Shown piece by piece: positions 1 to 7,817 of a stretch of 64,000 nucleotides of DNA (the first letter of the stretch is position 1; each line of letters starts with the position of its first letter). The stretch is taken from assembly GCF_008632955.1 (NCBI RefSeq), contig NZ_CP043959.1, forward strand, positions 186,001 to 250,000, written 5' to 3'. The position numbers and the translations under genes are program-made. The notes below the pieces were generated by a model. The model ran no database searches. It was not told the origin of the DNA and was given only the letters and a program-made list of their open reading frames with translations. Source of the DNA: Streptomyces tendae (GTDB lineage Bacteria; Actinomycetota; Actinomycetes; Streptomycetales; Streptomycetaceae).

Positions 1-165
1 GCCGAGCACCAGCCCGTGCGCGTCGCGGAACGTGACCCGGAAGGCGCCCGGCACACCCGCGCCCAGGTCCACCCAGCCGCCGACCAGCAGCGGGGCGAAG
101 TAGGGCGGCACCGGCTTCCCGTCGAAGGTGACGTCGACGATGTTGGAGAAGGAGGGCTTGACCAT
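1..165 (-). CDS. CIS spike (VgrG/gpD-like) protein, N-terminal fragment
   Basis: Only the first 55 codons lie in the window; the gene runs off the left edge. It starts MVKPSFSNIVDVTFDGKPV and continues with a phage late-control D/VgrG-type beta-rich N-terminus. The ATG at 165 shares one base with the TGA of the LysM gene (TGATG), so the two are translationally coupled. In contractile injection systems the spike gene commonly follows the LysM baseplate gene, and that order is the main support here. The expected role is the trimeric central spike hub under the inner tube. The C-terminal part is not visible, so the spike assignment is inferred from position and N-terminal style. Confidence 0.72.
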   Translation of the reverse strand, partial: MVKPSFSNIVDVTFDGKPVPPYFAPLLVGGWVDLGAGVPGAFRVTFRDAHGLVLG

Positions 166-902
166 CAGTACGCGACCTCCCCGGCCGCCGGAAGGATCAG
201 TTCGGTGCCGTTGGGCAGCCGGGACGGGTCGTCGATGTCGTTGGCCTCGGCGATCGCCCGCCAGGCCGCGGCCTCCCCGTACTCCCGCCAGGCCAGCGAC
301 TGCAGGGTGTCGCCGGCCACGACCCGGTGCACGCGCCGCGCGGTGAGCGCGCCCGACGTCGGGTTCTGGCCCTTGGTCTGGCTGGGGATCTCGTTCAGCT
401 CCACCTGGCACGTCGCCCTGACGGGGACGCCCGTGGTGCCGAACAGGGTGTACGTCGCCCCCACGCTGCCGATGTACGCGGTGAACCGCGCCGTCGAGAA
501 CGACCCCCATTCGAACACCACCCACGGTGTGGACGGCTGGTCCGCCGCGATGCTCTTGGCGGTCACCTCGCAGCAGGAGAACAGTGCCTCGACCTTCTTC
601 AGCACGCTGCTGTCGCCCGGGTCGCCGGAGGAGTCGAGGAAGATCTCCATCGACAGGCTCCGCCCTTCGGCGCCCATGAACTCGGGCAGCGGGCCGTCGC
701 GCAGGGCGGCGGACGGGGTGCTCTTCCACTGGGCACGCCGGGTGAGGGTGAGCTGCGCCGGGTTGAAGTCGAAGTCGAAGGTCTTGATCAGACCGCCCGG
801 TGTGGTGCTGTCGCCGATGGGGGGCTCGTGGATGGCGAGCGTGGCGCGCACCAGGCTCTTGCCCGCGCCGCCCGTGGAGCCCTTGCCTCCCTTGCCTGCC
901 AT
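165..902 (-). CDS. CIS baseplate/tube-spike adaptor with C-terminal LysM domain
   Basis: A 245-residue protein beginning MAGKGGKGSTGGAGKSLVRA. Residues about 20-180 form the eCIS tube-initiator type domain (FDFNPAQLTLTRRAQW, a signature seen in Afp7/PVC7-like proteins). Residues about 190-245 are a LysM module (HRVVAGDTLQSLAWREYG). In T4-like machines such a LysM protein (gp53-like) joins the spike hub to the baseplate and tube. An ORF open further upstream has no family support, and the ATG at 902 opens the recognisable domain. It is coupled by a one-base overlap to the spike gene. The family is clear; the exact structural position is inferred from known eCIS. Confidence 0.85.
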   Translation of the reverse strand: MAGKGGKGSTGGAGKSLVRATLAIHEPPIGDSTTPGGLIKTFDFDFNPAQLTLTRRAQWKSTPSAALRDGPLPEFMGAEGRSLSMEIFLDSSGDPGDSSVLKKVEALFSCCEVTAKSIAADQPSTPWVVFEWGSFSTARFTAYIGSVGATYTLFGTTGVPVRATCQVELNEIPSQTKGQNPTSGALTARRVHRVVAGDTLQSLAWREYGEAAAWRAIAEANDIDDPSRLPNGTELILPAAGEVAY

Positions 903-973
903 GGTCCTTCGTCTCCGTCCTCGGTCCTGGGTACGTGTGTCGTGCCTGCGGGGTGGGGTGTGGTCCGTCGCGG

Positions 974-1399
974 TCAGTCCGTGAAGCCGTGATGGGCGAT
1001 CTCCAGGACCTCCGTGGCCACGCCCGGGTTCGCCGGGTCCAGCGAGGGCCCCTGCCAGCTCACCGGCAGCACGTCGATCAGCCCCCAGCGCGCCACCTCG
1101 GACCCGTCGGCGCGCAGCGCCGAGATCTGGGCGGTGGGGCGGGTGACGCCGGTCGTCACGGACGAGATCCAGGCGGCGACCTTCGAGGTGTCCGGGGTGA
1201 GCGGGCGGGTCAGCCGGATCGTGGAGAAGGTGACCCGGGTCGGCAGCTGCCACACGAACCCGTTGTTGCCGCCCTCCTGGTACTGCTCGACCTCCACGGT
1301 CGACGCGAGACCCTCGCAGCCGTTGAACGCGCCGAGGCTCTCACCGTCGATGGTGAGGGTGAAGAAGATGGTGGATCCCGGATCGAGATCGCTGGGCAT
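974..1399 (-). CDS. CIS tube protein (gp19-like), second copy
   Basis: A 141-residue protein, MPSDLDPGSTIFFTLTIDGE, of the phage-tail-tube/gp19-like family. Typical features are the early FNGCEGL motif, alternating beta strands and length near 140-150. It is a diverged paralogue of the main tube protein at 5497-5940. CIS loci usually encode extra tube-like proteins (Afp5-type) that sit between the spike hub and the hexameric inner tube, and its location next to the LysM and spike genes fits that initiator role. The start is the ATG at 1399, the first Met of the conserved domain. Confidence 0.85.
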   Translation of the reverse strand: MPSDLDPGSTIFFTLTIDGESLGAFNGCEGLASTVEVEQYQEGGNNGFVWQLPTRVTFSTIRLTRPLTPDTSKVAAWISSVTTGVTRPTAQISALRADGSEVARWGLIDVLPVSWQGPSLDPANPGVATEVLEIAHHGFTD

Positions 1400-1450
1400 C
1401 GGAGGGCCTTTCGGGGCGGGCGGGTGCGGGTGCGGGGTGCCGGTCGCGGG

Positions 1451-4400
1451 TCAGGCGCGGGGGTCGCGGAGTCTGCCGATGCGCTCCCGGTCCATCCGCA
1501 GCTCGGTGCGCAGGAGGCGGGTGAGCGGGCCGACCAGGCGGTGCGTCAGCTCGTCGAGCTGTCCGTCGGTCAGCGCGCGCGGATCGAACGACGGCCCACC
1601 GCGCGTGCCCCCCGCGCCCAGGTGCGGGTCATGGGCGCTGTACGGCGGGGGCGGCCCCGGGTCGTACGGCGGAGGCGGCCCCTGCGGGGGGGGCGGTGGG
1701 GCCGGCGGCTTCGGTGCGGGCGGGTGCGCCGTGGTGGGCGCGGAGGTGCGCTGGATCGGGGGCGTGGGGTGACGGGGGCGTGGAGAGGGCTGACGCGGGG
1801 TGGGGGGTGTTGGCGTCGCGCGCTGCACCGGGAGGGCGGGTTGCGTGGGTTGTGGGGGCGTGCGGGGTGGTGGGGGGTGCGGAGGCAGCGGTCGGCGCCG
1901 GGAGGACCGGGGCGGCGGTGACGGGGGCGCGGAGGGGACGGACGACGCGGCCGCGGGACGCGGGGGCGTCGGGGCCGGCGCCGGCGCGGGCGCCGGGGTC
2001 GGCGTGGTGGCGCGCTGGAGCGGGGTGGCGAGGGGCGTGGTGGCGGCGCGCCGGGCGGAGGTGGTGGTGCCCGGCCGGGCGGGGCGGGGCCTGCGGGGCC
2101 GGTGGCAGGGGTGCTGGGGGTGGAACCGGGCAGCGGCGGTGCGGACTTCGCCGGGGGCACGGACACGGGGGTGGCCGGGGCGCTCGCACGGGCGGGGCTC
2201 GCTGCGGGCGTGGGTGCGGGTGACGTGCCGCGCTGCAAGGGGGCGCCGAGGCCGGGGCGTACGGCGGGGGTGATGCCGGTGCGCGGGGCGGCGGGCGTGG
2301 GGCTGTGCCGCGTGGGCGCGGGGTGGGCGTCGGCGTACGGGGCTGCACGGGGGTGCTTCTCGCCTCGGTACGGGGAGCCGGGGCGGCGGAACGCTGGACC
2401 ACGGGCGCGGTGGGCGCGGACGGTGCCGGAGCGGAGGGCCGTCCTGCCGCGAGCCGCTGGATGGGGGGCCCGACAGGCGCGGGGGCGGGAGAGGGCGTGA
2501 CGGGCGACGGGGCGGCAGCGCCGGGCCGCGGTACGGCGACGGAGGTGGAGCCGAGCGGCGGCAGCACGGTACGGCCCGTCGCGGGCTTCGGTGCTTCCCC
2601 GGAGGGCGTACGGGGTTGCGGAGCCGGGGTGTTGAGGGGAGCCGCGGGTATGGAGGCGGCCCGGGGCCGGATCCCGGGGGCCGCCCGCCTGGTCACGGCG
2701 GGGGCGGCTGGGGGAGCGGTCGTACCGGGAGCGGACGGAGCCGTGCCCGCACCGCCGGCCCGCTGGACCGGGGTCGCGTCGGGAGCCGGAACGGGGGCGG
2801 GCCGAGGGGCACCGGACGCGCCCGGAACGACGCTCACAGCGGGAGCGGTGGGCAGGGGCGGTACGGAGGGCGTGGGCGCGGCACCCGGAGTCGCGGGAGC
2901 GTCCGTGGCCCGGGGCGCCGGTGCCGTCGGAATCCGCCGCAGCGGGGCGACGGGTGCGGTGGAACCGGGCCGGGAGAGGCGCTGAACAGCGGTTACCGGA
3001 GCCGAAGTTACGGGGGTGGGCGTCGGCGTGGGCGCGGGGGTGCCGCCCCCGGCGCCCGGAGCCTGCCCGGTGCTCGCGGGCGGCTCGACCGGCACGCGCT
3101 GCACGGTGGGAGCCCCGGCCGACGGCACCGGCGTGACCGAAGGACGTGCCGGTGGTGCCGGTGCGACAGGGGCCGCTGGGCCGCCGGACGGGCCGGAGGG
3201 CTCGGGTTGCCGTGCGCCCGGTGCACCCCCGCCGGGCCGCGCCGCCCGTCGCTGCACGGCGGGCGCGGTCTGCCGCAGAGGTACGGCCGCGGGTGCGGGA
3301 CGGAGATGCGGGGCCACCGGAGACAGCGCCGACGGCGCGGAGGGAGCCAGCGCACGGTGGGCGTCAGGGGCCGCACCGGAGGTGCCGGGCGGGGACACCG
3401 GTGCCGGTGCCGCTTCCTCCGGTGCCTCGACGGTGCTCTCGTGCGGTCCGGACGTACGGGACGGCGAGGGCGCGGACGTGACGGCCCGCTGGACCACGGG
3501 CTCCTTCCCACCGGCACGGCTGCCGGACTCCCGGGACGCCGGCCTCACCGGGGAGGACGGGCCGGCCGGGGTCCCCGAAGAGGCGCGGCGAGCGGGCGAC
3601 GCCGAGGACGGCGGGAGGGCCGAAGGCACCGGCGAGGACGGGCCCACCGGAGGAACCGGCGCCGCCGCCTTCGAAGAAGCCGAAGAAGGAGAAGAAGCCG
3701 AAGAGGCCGAGGAGACCGGCGGCACCGAAGCAGCCGCCACACGGCACCGAGGGAGCGCCTGCAGACGGCACCGAGGGAGCGGCCTGCGCAGACGGCACCG
3801 AGGGAGCGGCCTGCGCAGACGGCACCGAGGGAGCGGCCTGCCCCGACGGCACCGCCTGCACCGGAGCCCCCGGGCCCCCACAGCCTCGAACCCGCCGTGT
3901 CCGGGGCTCGGCCGACGCCGACGGCGGAGCCGTCAACGGCGCCCCCAGCAACGGCCGACGACGCGGCGCGGAGGACGTACCGCCCTGACCGGACCGGCCG
4001 CCCGGCGCCTCGCCCGGAACCGACGGAGACGCAGCGGGGACGGACGGAGTGCCAGCCGGAGCCGACGGGAGACGGCCGGACCGGACGAAGAGACAGCCGG
4101 ACCGGACGACGAGACGGCCGGTGTACCGGCCGTCCCCGCACCGGAGCCCCCCGTGCTCCGGCCCGGTGCGACCGGCAGGGACCGCCGCTGCACCGCTGCC
4201 ACCGGGGCCGGCGTCCTGGTCAGGGACGCGGACCGCCGGGGAGACGGGGCGGGGGCGGGAGTCACCGACGGGCCCGCGGGGCGGGTGACGGTGAAGGGTA
4301 CTGCCGCGCGCTGCACCGGCGGCAGGTCCGCGCCGTCGCCCGAAGATCCGGGACCCGGCTCGCCGGGAGGAGCGGCGACGGGCAGGGAGAGCGTGGGCAG

Positions 4401-4802
4401 CTCAAGACCGGGCGAGGGACGCGCCGAGGTGGTCAGGACGCCCTGGACCAGCCCGCCGGGCGCGCCGTCGAGCACGGCGTGGGAGAGCGGGCCGGCGAAG
4501 GCCGGGTTCTGCCAGGTGCTCAGCCTGCCGCCGAACCCCGCGTCGGCGACCGGCCACGACGGCCGGGCGGTGGCCCGCTGGATCGGCGGCAGCCCGGGCC
4601 ACGCGGCCGTGCGCGCGGGCGTCCCGGACCCGGCCGTACCGCCCCCGGCGCCTCCGGCGCCCCCGTCGTCCACGGGGCCCGGGGACCCCGTGGCCGCGAC
4701 GGACCCGGGGGACGCGGCCGGAGCGGGAGCGGCATCCGTGCCCCGTCGCCCCGCCGCGTTCGCGTTGTTCGCGTTCCTCCGCAACCGGTCGAGGAATCCC
4801 AT
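1451..4802 (-). pseudogene. Long Pro/Ala-rich CIS protein with VQR repeats, apparently frameshifted
   Basis: Read as one gene this would be about 1,100 residues. It starts MGFLDRLRRNANNANAAGRR at 4802 and ends ELRMDRERIGRLRDPRA at 1451. Between lies a low-complexity Pro/Ala/Ser chain punctuated by about a dozen VQRA/IQRA-type motifs. The natural reading frame changes at least four times: near 4070, 3745, 2290 and 2060. An open frame covers 3933-4802 and another covers 1629-3881, but each ends in Arg-rich nonsense where the motif-bearing frame moves on. The ends look intact: a conserved N-terminal domain (STWQNPAFAGPLSHAVLDGA) and a C-terminal helix. The position between the DUF6760 peptide and the second tube protein is that of a CIS-specific structural or linker protein of unknown role. 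The shifts sit in G/C tracts, so sequencing or assembly error is as likely as real decay. Confidence 0.6.
3739..3858. repeat. 27-bp tandem repeat inside the Pro/Ala-rich CIS gene
   Basis: Three near-identical 27-bp units (3764-3790, 3791-3817, 3818-3844; core GACGGCACCGAGGGAGCGG) are flanked by shortened copies. In the motif-bearing minus-strand frame each unit encodes a nine-residue repeat, SVPSAQAAP. A unit length divisible by three allows copy-number change without a frameshift. Confidence 0.85.
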
Positions 4803-4808
4803 ACCCCG

Positions 4809-4967
4809 TCAGCCCTCCGCCGTGGCGCGGGTGACGAGTGCGGTGATCTGCTCCGTGTACCGGCGGCGGTCACCGTGTTCGAGGTCCAGGATGTTCTCCA
4901 GGCTCCAGTGGAAGTGGTAGGCGATGTACGCGATCTCCTCGTGCAGCCGGTCGGTCGCGTACGTCAC
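4809..4967 (-). CDS. DUF6760-type small CIS protein
   Basis: A 52-residue protein: a GTG-initiated Met, then TYATDRLHEEIAYIAYHFHW, ending ALVTRATAEG. This short Trp/His-containing helical protein is typical of eCIS loci (DUF6760) and always sits after the small zinc-ribbon assembly protein. The GTG at 4967 overlaps the TGA of the upstream gene (GTGA), which indicates translational coupling and fixes the start. Its function is unknown. In long-tailed phages this position is held by tail-assembly chaperone pairs, so an assembly-chaperone role is a reasonable inference. Confidence 0.8.
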   Translation of the reverse strand: MTYATDRLHEEIAYIAYHFHWSLENILDLEHGDRRRYTEQITALVTRATAEG

Positions 4968-5497
4968 GATTCCCCCAGGCGGCTCCCGCCGAGTTCGACC
5001 TCGAACGGCTGCTCGCAGTGGGGGCAGGTCACGCCGGCCCGGGTGTGGCCCTCGGCGTTGACCTGCCGGTAGAAGTCCTGGAGGAACGCCAGGTCGGAGG
5101 CGAACATGTTCTCCACGACCCCGTCGTGCACCATCGGGAGCGTGCCCAGCCGGGTGATGACCCGGCCGAGCAGCACCACCGACAGGTACGCCGGGTTCTC
5201 CTGCACCCGTATGTCGCGCAGCGGCACCAGCTCGTCCCGGGCCGTCGCCAGCCGCATCACCCCGTGCCGGTGCACGGTCCCGGACTCGTCGACGTAGCCG
5301 CGGGGCAGCTCGAAGGGGAACTCGGTGCGCAGCGCCTGGCCGCCCGCGGGGGCGGCCGACGCCGCCGGGCCCGCGCCGACGGGGCTGTCCGTGGCCTGCC
5401 CCGGGGCATCCGTGGACGGCCCCTGGGCCGCGACGGCGCCCTCGGCGGGCGTGGGGCCGGCCGGGAGGGCTCCCGGCCGGGCGGTGGTGCGGCACAT
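4964..5497 (-). CDS. CIS assembly protein with zinc-ribbon CxxC
   Basis: A 177-residue protein with a low-complexity Ala/Pro/Gly-rich N-terminus (about residues 1-60). A conserved domain begins at TEFPFELPRGYVDESG and ends with a CPHCEQPFEVE zinc-ribbon-like element near the C-terminus. The pattern 'HRHGVMRLATARDELVPLRD' is characteristic of the eCIS phage-tail-assembly family. The ATG at 5497 overlaps the TAA of the tube gene (TAATG), so translation is likely coupled to the most abundant structural protein. Only one CxxC pair is visible, so any zinc binding would need other ligands or dimerisation. Confidence 0.75.
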   Translation of the reverse strand: MCRTTARPGALPAGPTPAEGAVAAQGPSTDAPGQATDSPVGAGPAASAAPAGGQALRTEFPFELPRGYVDESGTVHRHGVMRLATARDELVPLRDIRVQENPAYLSVVLLGRVITRLGTLPMVHDGVVENMFASDLAFLQDFYRQVNAEGHTRAGVTCPHCEQPFEVELGGSRLGES

Positions 5498-5940
5498 TAC
5501 TCGATGACCAGTTCTTCGAACGTGATGGTCACCGTCTCGGTCAGCGCGGAGGCCTCGCCGGCCTTCACGGTGCTGGTGTCGATCTTGCTGCACCAGGCGT
5601 TGCGCATGTTGTACCGCTTGACCGGATTGTTCTGGTAGTCCATCACCATGATGGTGGCGTTCTTGCGGGCCGTGCCCATCGCGCCGTTGACCGACTCGTT
5701 GATCCACTGGTTGAACGCGGCGGACTGGGTCATGCCGCGCACGACCGTGCAGGTGCCGGCCTTCTTCACGCCCGGCATCTTCTTGGTGACGGGCTTGCCC
5801 TGGGCGGAGACCTGCTGGTACTCGATCACGTCCTGCTCGATGCTGAGGCCGCTGACCTCGGCGAGGTACTCGACCATCACACCGTCGATCTGGAGGCCGA
5901 AATTGTGTGACGTGAGGGCGTCACCCGGCTGCAGACTCAT
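5497..5940 (-). CDS. CIS inner tube protein
   Basis: A 147-residue gp19/Hcp-like tail tube protein, MSLQPGDALTSHNFGLQIDG, with the family motif EVSGLSIEQDVIEYQQ and a C-terminal ETVTITFEELVIE strand. Stacked hexamers would form the inner tube that the contracting sheath drives outward. It lies directly downstream of the sheath gene, the standard sheath-tube order. The length matches the family. The start is the ATG at 5940 with an upstream purine-rich stretch (GAAAGAAG). Confidence 0.93.
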   Translation of the reverse strand: MSLQPGDALTSHNFGLQIDGVMVEYLAEVSGLSIEQDVIEYQQVSAQGKPVTKKMPGVKKAGTCTVVRGMTQSAAFNQWINESVNGAMGTARKNATIMVMDYQNNPVKRYNMRNAWCSKIDTSTVKAGEASALTETVTITFEELVIE

Positions 5941-6006
5941 CTGTCGTTACTTCTTTCGCAAGGAGGGGGCGGAGTTCGCGGGGAGAGCGGAGTGCGGGGG
6001 ACTCCC

Positions 6007-7596
6007 CTACTCCTCCAGCTCGCCGTTGCCGCTGGAGAACTGGGCCAGCCGGAAGATGACGAACTCGGCGGGCTTGACCGGCGCGATGCCGATCTCGCAG
6101 ATGACCCGGCCGAGGTCCACGGACTCCGGCGGGTTGGTCTCCTCGTCGCACTTGACGTAGAACGCCTCCTCCGGCCGGGCGCCGAAGAGGGCGCCGGAGC
6201 GCCACTCGTTGACGAGGAAGGCGGAGACGTTGCGCCGGATCCTGGCCCACAGCTGGTGGTCGTTGGGCTCGAACACCACCCACTGGGTGCCGATCAGGAT
6301 CGACTCCTCCAGGTAGTTGAAGTACCGGCGGACGTTCAGGTAGCGCCAGGCCGGGTCCGAGGCCAGGGTGCGCGCGCCCCACACGCGGATGCCGCGGCCG
6401 GGGAAGGCGCGGATGCAGTTGACGCCCACCGGGTTGAGCAGGTCCTGCTCGCCGCGGGTGATCTGGAGCTCCAGGTCGACGGCGCCCCGCACCACCTCGT
6501 TGGCGGGCGCCTTGTGCACCCCGCGCTCGAAGTCGTTGCGGGCCCAGACGCCGGCGACGTGACCGCTCGGCGGGACGGTACGGCTCTGGCCGCTGGCCGG
6601 GTCGAAGACCTTGATCCACGGGTAGTACAGGGCGGCGTACTTCGAGTCGTAGCCGGCGGTCTCCTGGCGCCACACGCGGATGTCGCGGGCGTTGAGGCCG
6701 GGCGGCGGGTCGATGACGGCGACACGGTCGCCCATCAGCTCGCAGTGCGCGATCAGGCCGAGCTGGACGGCCTTGACGGCCTCCAGGTCGATGTCGCCGC
6801 GCTGGTAGGCGGCCATCAGGTCGGGGACGGCGACCATGGAGATCTCGTCCACGGCCTCAAGCCCGCCGAAGCCGGTGCGGTCCGCCGAGTCACCGACGTA
6901 CTGGGCCGGGCCGGGCCGGCCGGCGTCCCCGGCGGCGGCCGGGACGGCGGGCGCGGGCTCGGGGGCGACGAGCGCGACGGTCTGGTTCTCCGGACGGGCG
7001 AGCTGCGCGGCGGGGGCCGCCTCCTGCACGGTGATGAGTTTGGAGCGCTCCTTCACCTGCGTGACGACGTAGGTGCGGCTGCTCTTCTTGGCGCTGACGT
7101 CGAAGGTCTCGACGGGCCGGTCGCCGTCCTTGACGGTGAGCCGGAACCGCTCGGCGGGGCCCTCGCCCTCGGGGTCGGAGACCTCGACGCTGAGCGCACC
7201 GGATCCGGCGGCCACCGCGGTCACGGTGAAGGTGCCGAGCTGCTGCGGCGTTCCGGCGGGCAGGGCGGCCCGCGGGGCCGCGCCGTTCACCTCGGCGGGC
7301 GCGCCGGACGCCTCGCCCGACACACCGCCGGGGGCGCCGCCGACGCGGACCACGTAGGCCGCGCTGCCGCCGTTGTTGAAGAAGCCGTAGACGGAGTGCG
7401 CGAGGTAGTACCCGTCGGTGAAGGCACCGAAGGCGGCGACGAACTGGGTCCAGTTGGTGACCAGGGTCGGCTCGTTCAGCGGGCCGGCCGGGGCGAGCCC
7501 CACGAAGGCCGCCACCGATGTGCCCACTCCTTCGATGGGGCGCGAGCCGCTGGCCACCTCCTCGACGTAGACGCCCGGCGACAGGTAGGACGGCAT
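6007..7596 (-). CDS. CIS contractile sheath protein
   Basis: A 529-residue phage tail sheath family protein. It starts MPSYLSPGVYVEEVASGSRP, the PGVYVEE signature of tail sheath proteins, and ends with the conserved GRVICEIGIAPVKPAEFVIF segment before the C-terminal strand used for inter-subunit linking. A central insertion (about residues 115-260) varies between sheaths. It is first in the leftward operon, with a GAGGAG ribosome-binding site about 7 bases before the ATG at 7596. Contraction of the sheath powers ejection of the tube and spike. It is the anchor gene for calling the locus a contractile injection system. Confidence 0.96.
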   Translation of the reverse strand: MPSYLSPGVYVEEVASGSRPIEGVGTSVAAFVGLAPAGPLNEPTLVTNWTQFVAAFGAFTDGYYLAHSVYGFFNNGGSAAYVVRVGGAPGGVSGEASGAPAEVNGAAPRAALPAGTPQQLGTFTVTAVAAGSGALSVEVSDPEGEGPAERFRLTVKDGDRPVETFDVSAKKSSRTYVVTQVKERSKLITVQEAAPAAQLARPENQTVALVAPEPAPAVPAAAGDAGRPGPAQYVGDSADRTGFGGLEAVDEISMVAVPDLMAAYQRGDIDLEAVKAVQLGLIAHCELMGDRVAVIDPPPGLNARDIRVWRQETAGYDSKYAALYYPWIKVFDPASGQSRTVPPSGHVAGVWARNDFERGVHKAPANEVVRGAVDLELQITRGEQDLLNPVGVNCIRAFPGRGIRVWGARTLASDPAWRYLNVRRYFNYLEESILIGTQWVVFEPNDHQLWARIRRNVSAFLVNEWRSGALFGARPEEAFYVKCDEETNPPESVDLGRVICEIGIAPVKPAEFVIFRLAQFSSGNGELEE

Positions 7597-7817
7597 GCTC
7601 TGCTCTCCTCGGGGTACGAGTCAGGTCTGTACGCACCTTCGCGCGCGCAGCGCGCCTACCGGAACGGCTGCGAGTGCCGTGCCCGGGGCACCGCCGTTGC
7701 CCGGAAGGGCAAGGCGCCGCGCACCTGCCCCTGAGGCTGCCCCGAAGGTCATTCCCCCGCCCGCGCCCGCCTGACAGCCTGGGGAAAGACGTGTATCCGC
7801 CGTCGAGGGGAGTGCCC
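7597..7817. promoter_or_regulatory. Divergent intergenic region between sheath and effector genes
   Basis: A 221-bp region separating the leftward structural operon from the rightward effector gene must hold promoters for both. Visible features are an inverted repeat TTGCCC-GGAA-GGGCAA at 7697-7712 and a GCGCGC-rich self-complementary stretch near 7640-7655. No convincing -10/-35 boxes could be picked by eye. Confidence 0.45.

Noticed and set aside
2616-5072. 818-residue Arg/Gly-rich frame opposite the VQR-repeat gene
   Set aside because: Low-complexity Arg/Gly string that mirrors the Pro/Ala codons of the minus-strand gene; no motif.
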